Positions 14,305 to 24,200 of a DNA stretch of 38,083 bases are shown in pieces. Under the pieces are notes generated by a model that saw only the letters and a list, made by a program, of their open reading frames with translations, had not been told where the DNA came from and ran no database searches. A program made the translations under genes and the position numbers. Position 1 is the first letter of the stretch, and each line of letters opens with the position of its first letter. Source of the DNA: an uncultured Bacteroidales bacterium. Its GTDB lineage: Bacteria; Bacteroidota; Bacteroidia; Bacteroidales; UBA932. The DNA is taken from assembly GCA_900318565.1 (NCBI GenBank), contig ONLD01000014.1, positions 56,678-94,760 on the forward strand. The letters are read 5' to 3'.

Positions 14305-16139
14305 GCATAAAAAAGCAAATATTCCCCACTCTCGCGGCTCTCTTCTGCCTTGTCTGCTGCAACGGCACCAAGGGACAGGAAGAGTCCGCCGCGCCGGCAG
14401 TTCCCTCCGGCATCAGCCTCAGGGAAGCTACTGAAAGCAGCCTCGCCATACAGTGGAACGTTTCCGAAGGCGCCACCTCCTACGATTGGAAGCTCCTCAA
14501 GGACGGCGCTGAGGCCAAGAGCGGCCACACATCAGGCCGCAGCGTCATCATTTCCGGGCTGGAAGCGTCCACGGCCTACCGTTTTTCGGTACGCAGCCTC
14601 GCCGACGGCAAGGCTTCCGACTGGTCCGCCTACGTGGATATGAAGACTCAGGGCAGCACCGAACCTTCAGTTGACCCCGGAAGCGCCGAGAAGTACGATG
14701 AATTCGGCATCCCCTCCTGCGAAGAGGACGGCAAGCCGCGCGCTTTCCCCGGAGCCCAGGGCGGCGGAATGTACACCAGCGGTGGCCGCGGCGGCAAAGT
14801 CTATCACGTGACTTCGCTCGAGGACAACGCCTCCGCCGCCGGCACCCTCCGCTACGGCATCGAGAAGGAAAGCAGGCCCCTTACCATAGTCTTCGACGTG
14901 GCCGGCATCATCGAACTCAGCAAGCAGCTCAACGTCACCAAAGGCGACCTCACCATTGCCGGCCAGACGGCCCCTGGAGACGGTATATGCCTGAAAAACT
15001 ACACTTTCCGCATCTCGGCGAGCAACGTCATCGTGCGCTTTATCCGCTGCCGTATGGGAGACGAGAAAAAGACGGAAGACGACGCCATCCAGGTAATGTC
15101 CCACACCGACGGAGCCTACAAGAACATCATCATCGACCACTGCTCCGTCAGCTGGAGCACCGATGAATGCGCGTCCTTCTACGGTATGACCGACTTCAGC
15201 TTCCAGTGGAACATCATATCGGAGAGCCTCCGCGTGTCGGTCCACGAGAAAGGCACCCACGGCTACGGCGGCATCTGGGGCGGAGAGAACGCCTCCTACC
15301 ACCACAACCTGCTCGCCCACCACGACAGCCGCAATCCCCGCATCGACCACGACTACGTCTCCACCCAGAAGGGTCCCCTCAGCATAGTCAACAATGTGAT
15401 TTACAACTGGCGCGGCAACACCTGCTACGGAGGCGAAAGCGCCAACAACACAGGCACTTACCGCAAGTACAACATCCTGGCCAATTACTATAAGCCCGGT
15501 CCCGCCACCCCGTCCAACCACATCTGGTTCCTGGACCCCACCACTTCCTGCAGCAACTGCTCGGACCTGCACACCGGTCCCATAATGCCCGGCCACTTCT
15601 ATATGGACGGAAACTATATGTACGGGAAGAGCGCGATGAGCGAAAACAACTGGAGCGGCACCACAGCTTCTTCCAACCTCATCAACACCATAAAGGCCTC
15701 CGAAGCGTTCAAGTATGACGCCAATCCCAGTTCCATATCCATCCACTCCGCACAGGACGCCTTCGAGGCCGTGCTCAACTGGTCCGGAGCAAGCTTGAAG
15801 AGGGACAGGATCGACGTCCGCATCGCCGATGAAGCACGTAACGGCACGGCAGGCTGCAAAGGCAGCAAGAGCGGCATAGCCGGCCTTATCGACACCCAGT
15901 CCGACGCCGGCGGCTGGCCGGAATACAGCTACGACTCGGAAGTCCACGACTCCGACGGAGACGGTATGCCAGACGCATTCGAAGCACAGTTCGGGCTCAA
16001 TAAATCCAACGCCGCGGACGGCGCCGCAAAGGGCCTGGACAAGCACGGACGCTATACCAACCTGGAAATGTACCTGCACTACCTGGTACGGAACATCGTA
16101 GCAGCGCAGAACGAAAAAGGAACATATACAAAACTCTAA
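14301..16139 (+). CDS. Pectate lyase PL1 with N-terminal FnIII domain, lipoprotein
   Basis: A 612-residue surface lipoprotein (Cys19/20 in CLVCCNG). Residues about 34-116 are an FnIII domain (SSLAIQWNV...YRFSVRSLADG). Residues about 145-540 form a PL1 beta-helix lyase: AFPGAQGGG at 148-156, IDHCSVSWSTDE at 278-289 for calcium and substrate binding, and HDSRNPR at 341-347 with Arg344 and Arg347 as candidates for catalysis. Near the C-terminus DSDGDGMPDAFE resembles a calcium-binding thrombospondin-type-3/EF-hand-like loop followed by a helix. It cleaves de-esterified galacturonan by beta-elimination, giving the substrate of the GH105 next door. It starts in a four-base overlap with GH105 and is followed by a 37-base gap before susC. 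Confidence 0.92.
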   Translation: MSIKKQIFPTLAALFCLVCCNGTKGQEESAAPAVPSGISLREATESSLAIQWNVSEGATSYDWKLLKDGAEAKSGHTSGRSVIISGLEASTAYRFSVRSLADGKASDWSAYVDMKTQGSTEPSVDPGSAEKYDEFGIPSCEEDGKPRAFPGAQGGGMYTSGGRGGKVYHVTSLEDNASAAGTLRYGIEKESRPLTIVFDVAGIIELSKQLNVTKGDLTIAGQTAPGDGICLKNYTFRISASNVIVRFIRCRMGDEKKTEDDAIQVMSHTDGAYKNIIIDHCSVSWSTDECASFYGMTDFSFQWNIISESLRVSVHEKGTHGYGGIWGGENASYHHNLLAHHDSRNPRIDHDYVSTQKGPLSIVNNVIYNWRGNTCYGGESANNTGTYRKYNILANYYKPGPATPSNHIWFLDPTTSCSNCSDLHTGPIMPGHFYMDGNYMYGKSAMSENNWSGTTASSNLINTIKASEAFKYDANPSSISIHSAQDAFEAVLNWSGASLKRDRIDVRIADEARNGTAGCKGSKSGIAGLIDTQSDAGGWPEYSYDSEVHDSDGDGMPDAFEAQFGLNKSNAADGAAKGLDKHGRYTNLEMYLHYLVRNIVAAQNEKGTYTKL

Positions 16140-16176
16140 TTTATCCATACTAACAACATTAACCAACAAACTCCAA

Positions 16177-19100
16177 ATGAACAGTTTAGCAAAGAAACTA
16201 TTTCTTGCTGTCCTCTGCCTGGGAGCAGCCTGGTCGCTTTCCGCACAGACTACCGTCAAAGGTATCGTGACGGACGAAAGCGGCGAGCCGTTGATTGGTG
16301 CGGGTGTCTTCGTAGAAGGCACCACCATCGGTACGGTGACCGGGCTTGACGGTGACTATGAACTCACCGTGCCGGCGGATGCAGTAAATCTGGTGTTCTC
16401 GTTCATCGGCCTCGCCGACCAGACCGTTCCCATCAACGGAAGGTCCCGGATCGACGTGACCCTTGCCACCGACACCACAGTCCTCGACGAAGTCGTCGTG
16501 GTGGGTTACCAGACAGTCAAGAGGCGCGACCTTCTGGGTTCCGTCTCCTCCGTGAGCAGCGACAAGCTGACGGAGCAGCCCGTGACCAGCGTCAGTCAGG
16601 CCCTTTCCGGGAAGATGGCCGGCGTGTCCGTAGTGACTACCGAAGGCGACCCTGACGCCGACATCAAGATCCGCGTCCGCGGCGGCAGTTCCATCACCCA
16701 GGACAACTCCCCTCTCTACATCGTGGACGGTTTCCCCGTGGAATCCATCAACGACATCCCTTCCTCCGAAATCCAGAGCATCGACGTGCTCAAGGATGCA
16801 TTCTCGACCGCAATCTACGGTAGCCGAGGCGCAAACGGCGTCGTCATCGTGACCACCAAGAGCGCCGAGAAGGGACAGAAGATTTCCGTCAAGGTCAACA
16901 CCTACTACGGCCTCAAGAGAATGGCCAACGCAGGCGCCATCAAGGCAATGGATGCCGAGAACTTCGTAAAGTTCCAGTACGAGCTCGGCTCCATCCGCGG
17001 CGACCTCAGTTCCCACTACACTCCCTACTTCGGAGCTTTCAGCGACATCGACCTCTACACCGGCCATCCCGTCAACAACTGGGTTGACGCAGTGTTCGGA
17101 AATACCGGATCGTCCTTCAGCGCAGACGCTTCCGTGTCCGGCAGCGGCGAAGGATACAACTGGACCCTCGGCTATGCCCATATGGGCGACCAGGCCATTA
17201 TGGCCGGTTCGAACTACAGCCGTGACAACCTCAGCTTCAAGGGCCACTTCAAGACCGGCAAGACCACCAGCATCGATGCCAACATCAGGTATTCCAAGGT
17301 GAACGTGCGCGGATCCGGTGCCAACGGCATCAACGATACCGGCACCACTTCCGGCAACGGCCGTCTCAAACACGCCGTCTCCTACGCCCCCATCCCCGTC
17401 TCTATGTCCATCCAGGGCGCCGACGAGGAGCAGGACTACGGTGACAACGCTCCGCCGCTCCTTTCCGTGAGCGACAACGACTCCAAGCGCATCCGCACCA
17501 CCTGGAACGCCAACGCCGCCTTCAACTGGGAGATTATCGAGAATCTCCGCCTCAAAGTCGAAGGAGGCCTGGAGGATTACCGCCAGGGCGACGACCGCTT
17601 CTATGGTCTGACCACCTATTACGTTGCCAACAACTCCACCGTGAAGAACACCCCTTCGACTCAGCACAAGGAGGCCTTCCGTACCCGTTACCGCAACACC
17701 AACACCCTGAATTACGACTTCTCCAATATCCTCGGAGAGAAGCACAACCTGACGGCCCTCATCGGTGAGGAGCTCACCATCACCAAGAGCAACACCCTGA
17801 CCGATATGATTGACGGCCTGCCCGTGTTCTACGACGCCCAGATGGCCTGGAACTTTATGGCTTCCGGCATCCCCGCATCGTCCAACAACTACTACAGCCC
17901 CGATGACAAGCTGCTTTCCTTCTTCGGAAGGGTCAACTACGACTACGACCACCGCTACTCAGTCGGTGCGACACTCCGTACCGACGGCAGCTCCAAGTTC
18001 GCACGCGGCAACCGCTGGGGATTCTTCCCTTCGGCAGCTGCTTCCTGGACCATTTCCAACGAACCCTGGATGGATGAAGCCCACAACTGGCTCGACCAGC
18101 TCAAGCTCCGTTACAGCTTCGGTACCGCCGGCAACAACAACATCCCTTCGGGACAGCTGCTCAAGCAGTATGCTTCCTCGACGAGTGCCTGGCTGTCGAT
18201 GACCAACAACATCTTCACCGCCGGCAAGGTGCTCAACAATCCCGACCTGACCTGGGAGACCACCTATACGCACAACATAGGTCTGGACTTCAGCTTCTGG
18301 CAGAGCCGCCTGAGCGGTAGCCTCGAGGTGTACCAGAACGACACCAAGGACCTGCTCATCAACTTCCCTATCCCCGGCTCGGGCTACAACACCCAGTACC
18401 AGAACGTGGGTTCCACGCGCAACCGCGGTATCGAGCTCACCATCAATGCCCCTATCATCTCCAAGAAGGACTTCTCGCTGAATTTCAGCGGCAACATCGC
18501 GTACAACAAGAACGTTGTCACCGACCTTGGCGGACTTGACAGCATCACCGCTCAGTCTTACTGGGCATCCACCGAAGTCGGAGATGACTACATCGTGCAG
18601 AAGGGTCAGCCCCTCGGCAATATGTACGGCTATATCAACGACGGAATGTACACCGTCGACGACTTCACCTGGAACGGCTCCAAGTGGGTCCTCAACGAGG
18701 GCGTGGTCGATTGCTCACAGATACTCGGCGACACTTACCTGCGTCCCGGCGCCCCCAAGTTCAAGGACCTCGAGAACGTGCCCGTCTATGACGAGGACGG
18801 CAAAATCACCGGCTACACCACCGACGGAAAGGTGACCGTGGCCGACCGCACCGTCATCGGCAACGCATCTCCCGACTTCACCGGAGGTTTCTCCCTCAAC
18901 GCCTTCTTCAAGGGCTTCGACTTCGGCGCCAACTTCAACTTTATGATAGGCAACCAGGTCTATAACGCCAACAAGGTCGAGTTCACCTCCTCCAGGAAGT
19001 TCTACAACCGCAACCTCATCGATATGATGAACGTCTCCAACCGCTGGACCAGCGTGGACTGGAGCACCGGAGAGCTCATCACCGATGCCGAGACCCTCAA

Positions 19101-19422
19101 GAGCGTCAACGCCGGAAAGACTATGTGGAACCCCGCAATGGGCAACGCAATCTTCAGCGACTGGGCAGTGGAGGATGCTTCCTTCCTGCGTCTGCAGACC
19201 CTCACCCTGGGTTACACCCTTCCCGAGAAGCTTACTGAGAAAGTGCATATGCGCAGGGTCCGTCTCTACGTCACCGGCACCAACCTCTTCTGCCTCACCA
19301 AATACTCCGGTTATGACCCCGAAGTGGATACCCGCCGTGCCACTCCCCTTACCCCGGGCGTGGATTACTCCGCTTATCCCAAGAGCATTGGCTTCGTGGC
19401 CGGTCTGAATCTTACCTTCTAA
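16177..19422 (+). CDS. SusC/RagA-family TonB-dependent outer-membrane transporter
   Basis: A 1081-residue outer-membrane transporter. A signal peptide (residues 1-24, ending SLSAQ) is followed by a carboxypeptidase-regulatory-like domain (TTVKGIVTDESGEPLIGAGV, to about residue 95). Next come a TonB-box-like segment LDEVVVVGYQ, the plug domain with SGKMAGVSV and RVRGGSSITQDNSPLYIVDG, and a 22-strand barrel ending in GFVAGLNLTF with the usual terminal Phe. It imports the oligosaccharides produced by the surface lyases, working with the SusD protein encoded 12 bases downstream. Ligand specificity cannot be read directly; the neighbouring enzymes point to homogalacturonan or rhamnogalacturonan pieces. 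There is no separate promoter that I can see. Confidence 0.97.
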   Translation: MNSLAKKLFLAVLCLGAAWSLSAQTTVKGIVTDESGEPLIGAGVFVEGTTIGTVTGLDGDYELTVPADAVNLVFSFIGLADQTVPINGRSRIDVTLATDTTVLDEVVVVGYQTVKRRDLLGSVSSVSSDKLTEQPVTSVSQALSGKMAGVSVVTTEGDPDADIKIRVRGGSSITQDNSPLYIVDGFPVESINDIPSSEIQSIDVLKDAFSTAIYGSRGANGVVIVTTKSAEKGQKISVKVNTYYGLKRMANAGAIKAMDAENFVKFQYELGSIRGDLSSHYTPYFGAFSDIDLYTGHPVNNWVDAVFGNTGSSFSADASVSGSGEGYNWTLGYAHMGDQAIMAGSNYSRDNLSFKGHFKTGKTTSIDANIRYSKVNVRGSGANGINDTGTTSGNGRLKHAVSYAPIPVSMSIQGADEEQDYGDNAPPLLSVSDNDSKRIRTTWNANAAFNWEIIENLRLKVEGGLEDYRQGDDRFYGLTTYYVANNSTVKNTPSTQHKEAFRTRYRNTNTLNYDFSNILGEKHNLTALIGEELTITKSNTLTDMIDGLPVFYDAQMAWNFMASGIPASSNNYYSPDDKLLSFFGRVNYDYDHRYSVGATLRTDGSSKFARGNRWGFFPSAAASWTISNEPWMDEAHNWLDQLKLRYSFGTAGNNNIPSGQLLKQYASSTSAWLSMTNNIFTAGKVLNNPDLTWETTYTHNIGLDFSFWQSRLSGSLEVYQNDTKDLLINFPIPGSGYNTQYQNVGSTRNRGIELTINAPIISKKDFSLNFSGNIAYNKNVVTDLGGLDSITAQSYWASTEVGDDYIVQKGQPLGNMYGYINDGMYTVDDFTWNGSKWVLNEGVVDCSQILGDTYLRPGAPKFKDLENVPVYDEDGKITGYTTDGKVTVADRTVIGNASPDFTGGFSLNAFFKGFDFGANFNFMIGNQVYNANKVEFTSSRKFYNRNLIDMMNVSNRWTSVDWSTGELITDAETLKSVNAGKTMWNPAMGNAIFSDWAVEDASFLRLQTLTLGYTLPEKLTEKVHMRRVRLYVTGTNLFCLTKYSGYDPEVDTRRATPLTPGVDYSAYPKSIGFVAGLNLTF

Positions 19423-19434
19423 TATGATGGCCAT

Positions 19435-21267
19435 ATGAAAAAGATTATATATATCCTTTCCGCCGCGCTGATTGCGGTATGCGCCTCTTCCTGCGAGAAG
19501 TTCCTGGATTCCGAGTCTCCCTCGACCTTCGATTCGGCGACCGTATTCTCCAACTACAGCCTCGCTGAGAGCCAGATGTTCTCCGCCCTGCAGTCCCTCG
19601 GCGAGACCAATTCCTACCGCGGACGCTACCTCAGCTGGATAGGTCTCAACAGCGACATCGAGTGGTACAACACCTACAAACCCGATGATCAGAAATACCA
19701 GATTGCAGGTTATTCCCAGCTGCCCAACAACAGCCAGCTGAACCTCAACAACGGTCCCTTCGCAATGATGTACGAAGCCATCGAGCGCCTCAACCTCTGT
19801 ATCGAAGGGCTCCAGGCATACGGCAAATGCGAGGAGAACGCCGATATGGCCTCCCTCCTCGGCGAAGCCTTCACCCTCAGGGCGATGATCTACTACGACC
19901 TCATCCGCGGCTGGGGCGACGTCCCAGCCCGCTTCGAGCCCACGACCAGCAGCACCATCTACAAGGCTAAAGACAGCCGCGACGTGGTGTTCAAGCAGAT
20001 TCTCTCCGACCTGGAGGTTGCAATCCCCTATCTGAGCTATCCCGGCAAGACTGCCGTGACTTCGCGCACCGACCGCGTGAACAAGATGTTCGCCCAGGGT
20101 CTTTACGCCCGCATCGCCCTTATGGCCTCCGGATATGCCATCCGTCCCGACGATGGAGCAGTCGGCACCGGTGACCTCGGCACAGTGCGCACCACTTCCG
20201 ATCCTGAGCTGCAGAAGGAGGCTCTCTATCCCAAGGCTCTCGATTATCTGCGTGAAGCCATCAGTTCCGGCACCGCCGGCCTCGAGGATTATGAGACTCT
20301 CTGGAAGAACCAGAGCAACCTCAGCAACCTCACGGCAGGTCCCGGCTACGAGACTCTCTACGTGATTCCTTTCTCTGACGGCCGCGGCCGCTGGAACTTC
20401 ACCTTCGCAGTGCGTTCCGAAGGCTCCTCCTACGCAGGAGGCGCTACCGTTACCCGCGGCGGCGACGCCGGCCCCGTGCCCACAATGTGGTTCCGCTACG
20501 ATCCCAAGGATGTGCGCCGCGACATTACCTGCGTCAACTGGCGCTGGAACGCTTCGGACGAGAAGGAACTTCCCGGCATCCAGAAATGGTATTTCGGCAA
20601 GTATCGCTTCGAATGGATGAAGAACAAGCCTTACACCGGCGGCAATGACGACGGCGTGAAGCCTGCAGTGATGCGCTACTCCGACATCCTCCTTATGGCA
20701 GCCGAAATCGCCAACGAGCTGGGACAGCTCGATGAAGCCAAGAACTACCTCCTGCCCGTGCGCGAGCGTGCCTTCAAGGGCAACGAGACTATGGCTGAAG
20801 ACTATGTCGGCGCCATAGGCAGCAAGGATGCTATGTTCAACGCCATCGTGGACGAAAGGGCCCTGGAGTTCTGCGGCGAAATGACCCGCAAATTCGACCT
20901 CGTGCGCTGGAACCTCCTCAAAGCCAAGATGGATGAGACCATCGCCGAGATGAAGGCCCTGCGCGATATGACCGGCCGCTTCGCCGGCATCAACGGTCTG
21001 GGCGGTGACGTGTACTGCCAGGCGGACGGCAGCGAAATCCGCATCTGGGGCCTCTCCGGCGAGACCACCACGCCTACAGGCAACTGGGAGAAGAAGTCCG
21101 AATACATCAACAAGACCATTGACTCCAAGGGACAGGACACCGGACTGTACGACGCCCTCGTCGAGGGTCTGTACACCGGAGATCCCGAGCGCCATACTTT
21201 CTGGCCTATCTACTATGATTCCATCACGAACAGCCAGAACAATCTCGTAAATGACTATGGCTATTAA
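19435..21267 (+). CDS. SusD/RagB-family glycan-binding lipoprotein
   Basis: A 610-residue surface lipoprotein. The signal ends at CASSC (Cys20) and is followed by EKFLDSESPSTFD, the typical SusD start. The TPR-rich helical core is evident (for example ALQSLGETNSYR, EAFTLRAMIYYDLIRGWGDVP), as is the C-terminal part RALEFCGEMTRKFDLVRWN. SusD proteins cap the SusC barrel and deliver oligosaccharide to it. Length is at the upper end of the family. It lies 12 bases after susC and 12 bases before the beta-helix lipoprotein, forming the usual transport trio. A long reading frame on the opposite strand across this gene is a codon-usage shadow. Confidence 0.96.
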   Translation: MKKIIYILSAALIAVCASSCEKFLDSESPSTFDSATVFSNYSLAESQMFSALQSLGETNSYRGRYLSWIGLNSDIEWYNTYKPDDQKYQIAGYSQLPNNSQLNLNNGPFAMMYEAIERLNLCIEGLQAYGKCEENADMASLLGEAFTLRAMIYYDLIRGWGDVPARFEPTTSSTIYKAKDSRDVVFKQILSDLEVAIPYLSYPGKTAVTSRTDRVNKMFAQGLYARIALMASGYAIRPDDGAVGTGDLGTVRTTSDPELQKEALYPKALDYLREAISSGTAGLEDYETLWKNQSNLSNLTAGPGYETLYVIPFSDGRGRWNFTFAVRSEGSSYAGGATVTRGGDAGPVPTMWFRYDPKDVRRDITCVNWRWNASDEKELPGIQKWYFGKYRFEWMKNKPYTGGNDDGVKPAVMRYSDILLMAAEIANELGQLDEAKNYLLPVRERAFKGNETMAEDYVGAIGSKDAMFNAIVDERALEFCGEMTRKFDLVRWNLLKAKMDETIAEMKALRDMTGRFAGINGLGGDVYCQADGSEIRIWGLSGETTTPTGNWEKKSEYINKTIDSKGQDTGLYDALVEGLYTGDPERHTFWPIYYDSITNSQNNLVNDYGY

Positions 21268-21279
21268 TACCGATGCTTT

Positions 21280-24135
21280 ATGAAATACCGTAATATAGTA
21301 AAATCCGTATTTTTCGCCGTCCTCGCCTTGAGCTCCGCCGGCTGCGTGCAGAAGGAGTTCAACGAGATTACCGAAATGCAGCTCAAGCAGTGCCTCGAGC
21401 CGCAGAACCTCGCGGCGCGCGTCAACAACGCCACCGGCGACGACGTCACCTTCTCCTGGGACGTCAACAAGGACGCACAGTACTACAACTTCGTCGCTTA
21501 TACCGACGAGGCTATGACCACCGTGGCCCTCGAGAACGCCACCCTGGCAGCTTCCGATGTCCCCTACACCGTCAAGCTCCCTGCAGACCAGGAATACTTC
21601 TTCAAGGTCCAGGCTGTCGCCGAAGGCAAGGAAAGCTCGAAATGGGCTGTCTATGACGGTTCCGTCAAGACCTTCGCGGTCAAGGACAACCTCTTCCCCG
21701 TGATTGTCGCCCGCACCGAGAGCAGCATCACCCTCAAATGGGAAGGGGCCGACTTCGCCTCCGACTTCGACCAGGTGACCCACATCACCGCCCGTCCTGT
21801 CGCAGGTGGCAGCAAGGTCGAATACAACCTTACCGACGCTGAGAAGCAGGCCTGCTCCGCTACCGTCAGCGGCCTTGCAGCTTCCACCGAGTATCAGGTC
21901 ACCCTGTTCTACCTCTCCGCTTCCCGCGGCGCCCTTGACGCCTGGACAAGCGCAGAGCAGGGATCTGCCGTGACCGTATCTTCCTCCGCTGAGCTGCTCG
22001 CCATCATCGCCACCGGCGGTGAGGCCTACCTGACCCTTGCCGGCTCGCCTTACGAGATCAGCAACGCCAAGCCCAAGGCCGGCCTCAAGCTCATCGGTGA
22101 GCTTGCAGCCGACGGAAGCAAGCCCGAGGTCATAGGCAAGTTCGAGCTCACCGACGGCCTTGCCGACGGCAGCGAGTTCTACGCCGAGGGCATCAAGTTC
22201 AACGGCGGCGCAGCCCAGTCCCGCATCGTGGAGCACACCGGAGCGGCGCTCAACCTCACCGGCGTGACCTTCAAGAACTGCGAAATCACCAACTATCTCG
22301 CAGGTCTCTTCTACGACAACAACGACAACGTCCTGAAACTCGGCGCCCTCACCTTCGAGACCTGCGACATCTACAACATCGCGGGAAGCGGCGGTGACGC
22401 AGTCGATGTCCGCAAGGCTTGCGAAATCGACAAGATCGTGATGAAGAACAATACCATCTATGACGGTATGCGTACCTTCTTCCGCATCGACGCCGTCGAG
22501 ACCATCAAGATAGGCGAGGTCGATTTCGAGAACAACACCGTGAAGGGCATCGCCGTCATCAACGACGGCAACAACCAGGGCCTCTTCGCCTTCAAGTCCG
22601 CCACCACCCTTACCCTGAAGAACAACCTGTTCCTCTATGAGGACGGCGGCGAGACCGACGAAGCCACCCCGGACAAGTGCCAGCTCATACGCGACAACAG
22701 CGCCATCGTGGTGCCGACGCTCAACGCCTCCGGCAACTACAGCTTCGCACAGGGCAAAGACTTCTTCAAGAAAGTCAGCGCCGCCGAAGCCGGATTCACC
22801 ATTCTCACCGAAGACCCTTGCTACAACTCCAAGGGCGGTTTCTTCCAGCTGTCCAACGCCAACCTCATCGACGCCAAGGTCGGCGCCTCCAAGTGGTGGA
22901 TTTCCTACACCCAGAAGGCTGAAGACCTGACCCAGAACGTGCTCGCAGGAGCCCACACCTGGAACCTCCAGGACGCCAAGCTCTTCGCAGGCGACGTGAC
23001 CGGAAGCCGCGTGCGTGAGGAACTGATGCTCGTGGCCAGCGAGGCCGTACCTATGAACGCCGACGGCGGCATCAACTTCCTGTCCGCCGCTCCGCTCAAC
23101 CGCAAGGGAGTTCCTACCGACGGCTACGTGTCCTTCATCGTGGACACTCCCGGTTCCGTGGACCTGGAGGTCGCCGACAATGAGAACCGCGGCGCCAGCG
23201 TGGTCGTGGGCATTGCAGACGACAACGGATTCCGCGTACTTGGCGGCGCAGTGGCTTCCGAGCAGAACGGCGGCGTGGTCAAGGTAGTGGCGAAGGAAGT
23301 AGCGGGCCAAGGCACCGTGTACATCTATCCTACCGGCCCCATCAGCATCGTCAAGCTCGCCTGGAGCAAGGACGTCCTCGCCGGCAGCAAGGTGCTTCCC
23401 ACCCCTGCAGTGAAAGTGGAGCCCGTGACCCTCACCGAGGGCGACGAGACCGCAGTCACCATCACCTGGGACGCCATCCCCAATGCAGCCGCATACAAGG
23501 TAATCTTCAACAAGAAGGCCTTCGAGGAGCAGACCGAGTGCAGCTTCACCGTCGAGGCAGCCGACATCGCTGCCCTCAAGGCAGGTCTTTACAGCTTCAG
23601 CGTGCAGGCATTCCCTGCCGAGGGAGACATCTACTACCAGAAGTCGGAGCAAGGAACGGCCTCCTTCGCCATCCAGCCTAAGGGCGGCGCCGGCGAAATG
23701 GTCACCGTAGAAAAGGTCTGGGACTTCTCCCAGGCTGACTGGCAGGCCGAATTCGCGAAGGTAGGCGCATCCGGTACCGACATCACGAACTGGAGCCTCA
23801 GCTACGACGACCTCTCCGTCAACTCCAAGAGCAAGAGCAAGTACGGAAGCTCCTACTTCCAGTTCGGCGGCAAGTCCGGAGAGATGGACCGCTACTTCAA
23901 GTTCACCGCTCCCGAGCAGGGCACCCTCAAGATTACCGTGTCCAACACCGGTGACAAGGAAGACCATACCCGTACGGTCGACGTGACGGTCGGCTCCGAT
24001 ACCCAGAGCCAGCCCGGCGGCGTACCGGCCTCCGCCCCTGTGGAACTGGAATACAGCGTGATGGCGGGCGAAGTGGTAATCACCGCCCCCGTGAACGGAC
24101 TGCGATTCTATCGCATCTACTACACCAACCAGTAG
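21280..24135 (+). CDS. SusE-position surface lipoprotein: FnIII + beta-helix (DUF4957/DUF5123-like) + VWDFS module
   Basis: A 951-residue lipoprotein (Cys22 in LSSAGC). Residues about 40-240 hold two FnIII-like domains (FSWDVNKDAQYYNF; ITLKWEG...). Residues about 245-540 form a non-catalytic right-handed beta-helix resembling DUF4957/DUF5123 proteins of pectin loci (ALNLTGVTFKNCEITN, FRIDAVETIKIGEVDFENNT). A further FnIII-like domain follows at about 715-805. Residues 813-951 are the VWDFS module shared with two later proteins of the operon. No lyase Arg/Lys signature is visible in the helix, so binding rather than cleavage is likely. Its position right after susD is that of SusE/F surface glycan-binding proteins. 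Domain names are from memory of the families; borders are approximate. Confidence 0.78.
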   Translation: MKYRNIVKSVFFAVLALSSAGCVQKEFNEITEMQLKQCLEPQNLAARVNNATGDDVTFSWDVNKDAQYYNFVAYTDEAMTTVALENATLAASDVPYTVKLPADQEYFFKVQAVAEGKESSKWAVYDGSVKTFAVKDNLFPVIVARTESSITLKWEGADFASDFDQVTHITARPVAGGSKVEYNLTDAEKQACSATVSGLAASTEYQVTLFYLSASRGALDAWTSAEQGSAVTVSSSAELLAIIATGGEAYLTLAGSPYEISNAKPKAGLKLIGELAADGSKPEVIGKFELTDGLADGSEFYAEGIKFNGGAAQSRIVEHTGAALNLTGVTFKNCEITNYLAGLFYDNNDNVLKLGALTFETCDIYNIAGSGGDAVDVRKACEIDKIVMKNNTIYDGMRTFFRIDAVETIKIGEVDFENNTVKGIAVINDGNNQGLFAFKSATTLTLKNNLFLYEDGGETDEATPDKCQLIRDNSAIVVPTLNASGNYSFAQGKDFFKKVSAAEAGFTILTEDPCYNSKGGFFQLSNANLIDAKVGASKWWISYTQKAEDLTQNVLAGAHTWNLQDAKLFAGDVTGSRVREELMLVASEAVPMNADGGINFLSAAPLNRKGVPTDGYVSFIVDTPGSVDLEVADNENRGASVVVGIADDNGFRVLGGAVASEQNGGVVKVVAKEVAGQGTVYIYPTGPISIVKLAWSKDVLAGSKVLPTPAVKVEPVTLTEGDETAVTITWDAIPNAAAYKVIFNKKAFEEQTECSFTVEAADIAALKAGLYSFSVQAFPAEGDIYYQKSEQGTASFAIQPKGGAGEMVTVEKVWDFSQADWQAEFAKVGASGTDITNWSLSYDDLSVNSKSKSKYGSSYFQFGGKSGEMDRYFKFTAPEQGTLKITVSNTGDKEDHTRTVDVTVGSDTQSQPGGVPASAPVELEYSVMAGEVVITAPVNGLRFYRIYYTNQ

Positions 24136-24148
24136 TATCATACTTTGG

Positions 24149-24174
24149 GGAGCCGGGCCCGACCGCCCGACTCC
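24149..24174 (+). terminator. GC-rich hairpin between the sus trio and uxaC
   Basis: GGAGCCGGGC (24149-24158) pairs with GCCCGACTCC (24165-24174) through nine of ten positions (one C/A mismatch) around a 6-base loop. There is no following T-run, so it is more likely an mRNA-stability or partial-termination hairpin than a full intrinsic terminator. It lies in the largest gap (65 bases) of the operon, between outer-membrane and cytoplasmic functions. Confidence 0.5.
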
Positions 24175-24200
24175 TTCCCAACTAAAATACTAGAATTAAT

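Noticed and set aside
14667-17952. Long minus-strand frames opposite PL1 and susC (14667-16328 and 16198-17952)
   Set aside because: Same antisense codon-usage effect; no motif or signal peptide of credible type, and both cross real gene borders.
18715-24141. A 1808-codon open reading frame on the minus strand
   Set aside because: It lies exactly opposite the end of susC, susD and the SusE-position gene, which have clear homology. Its translation is low-complexity (Gly/Val/His/Glu-rich) with no recognisable domain. GC-rich, C-ending codons leave few stops in that antisense frame.
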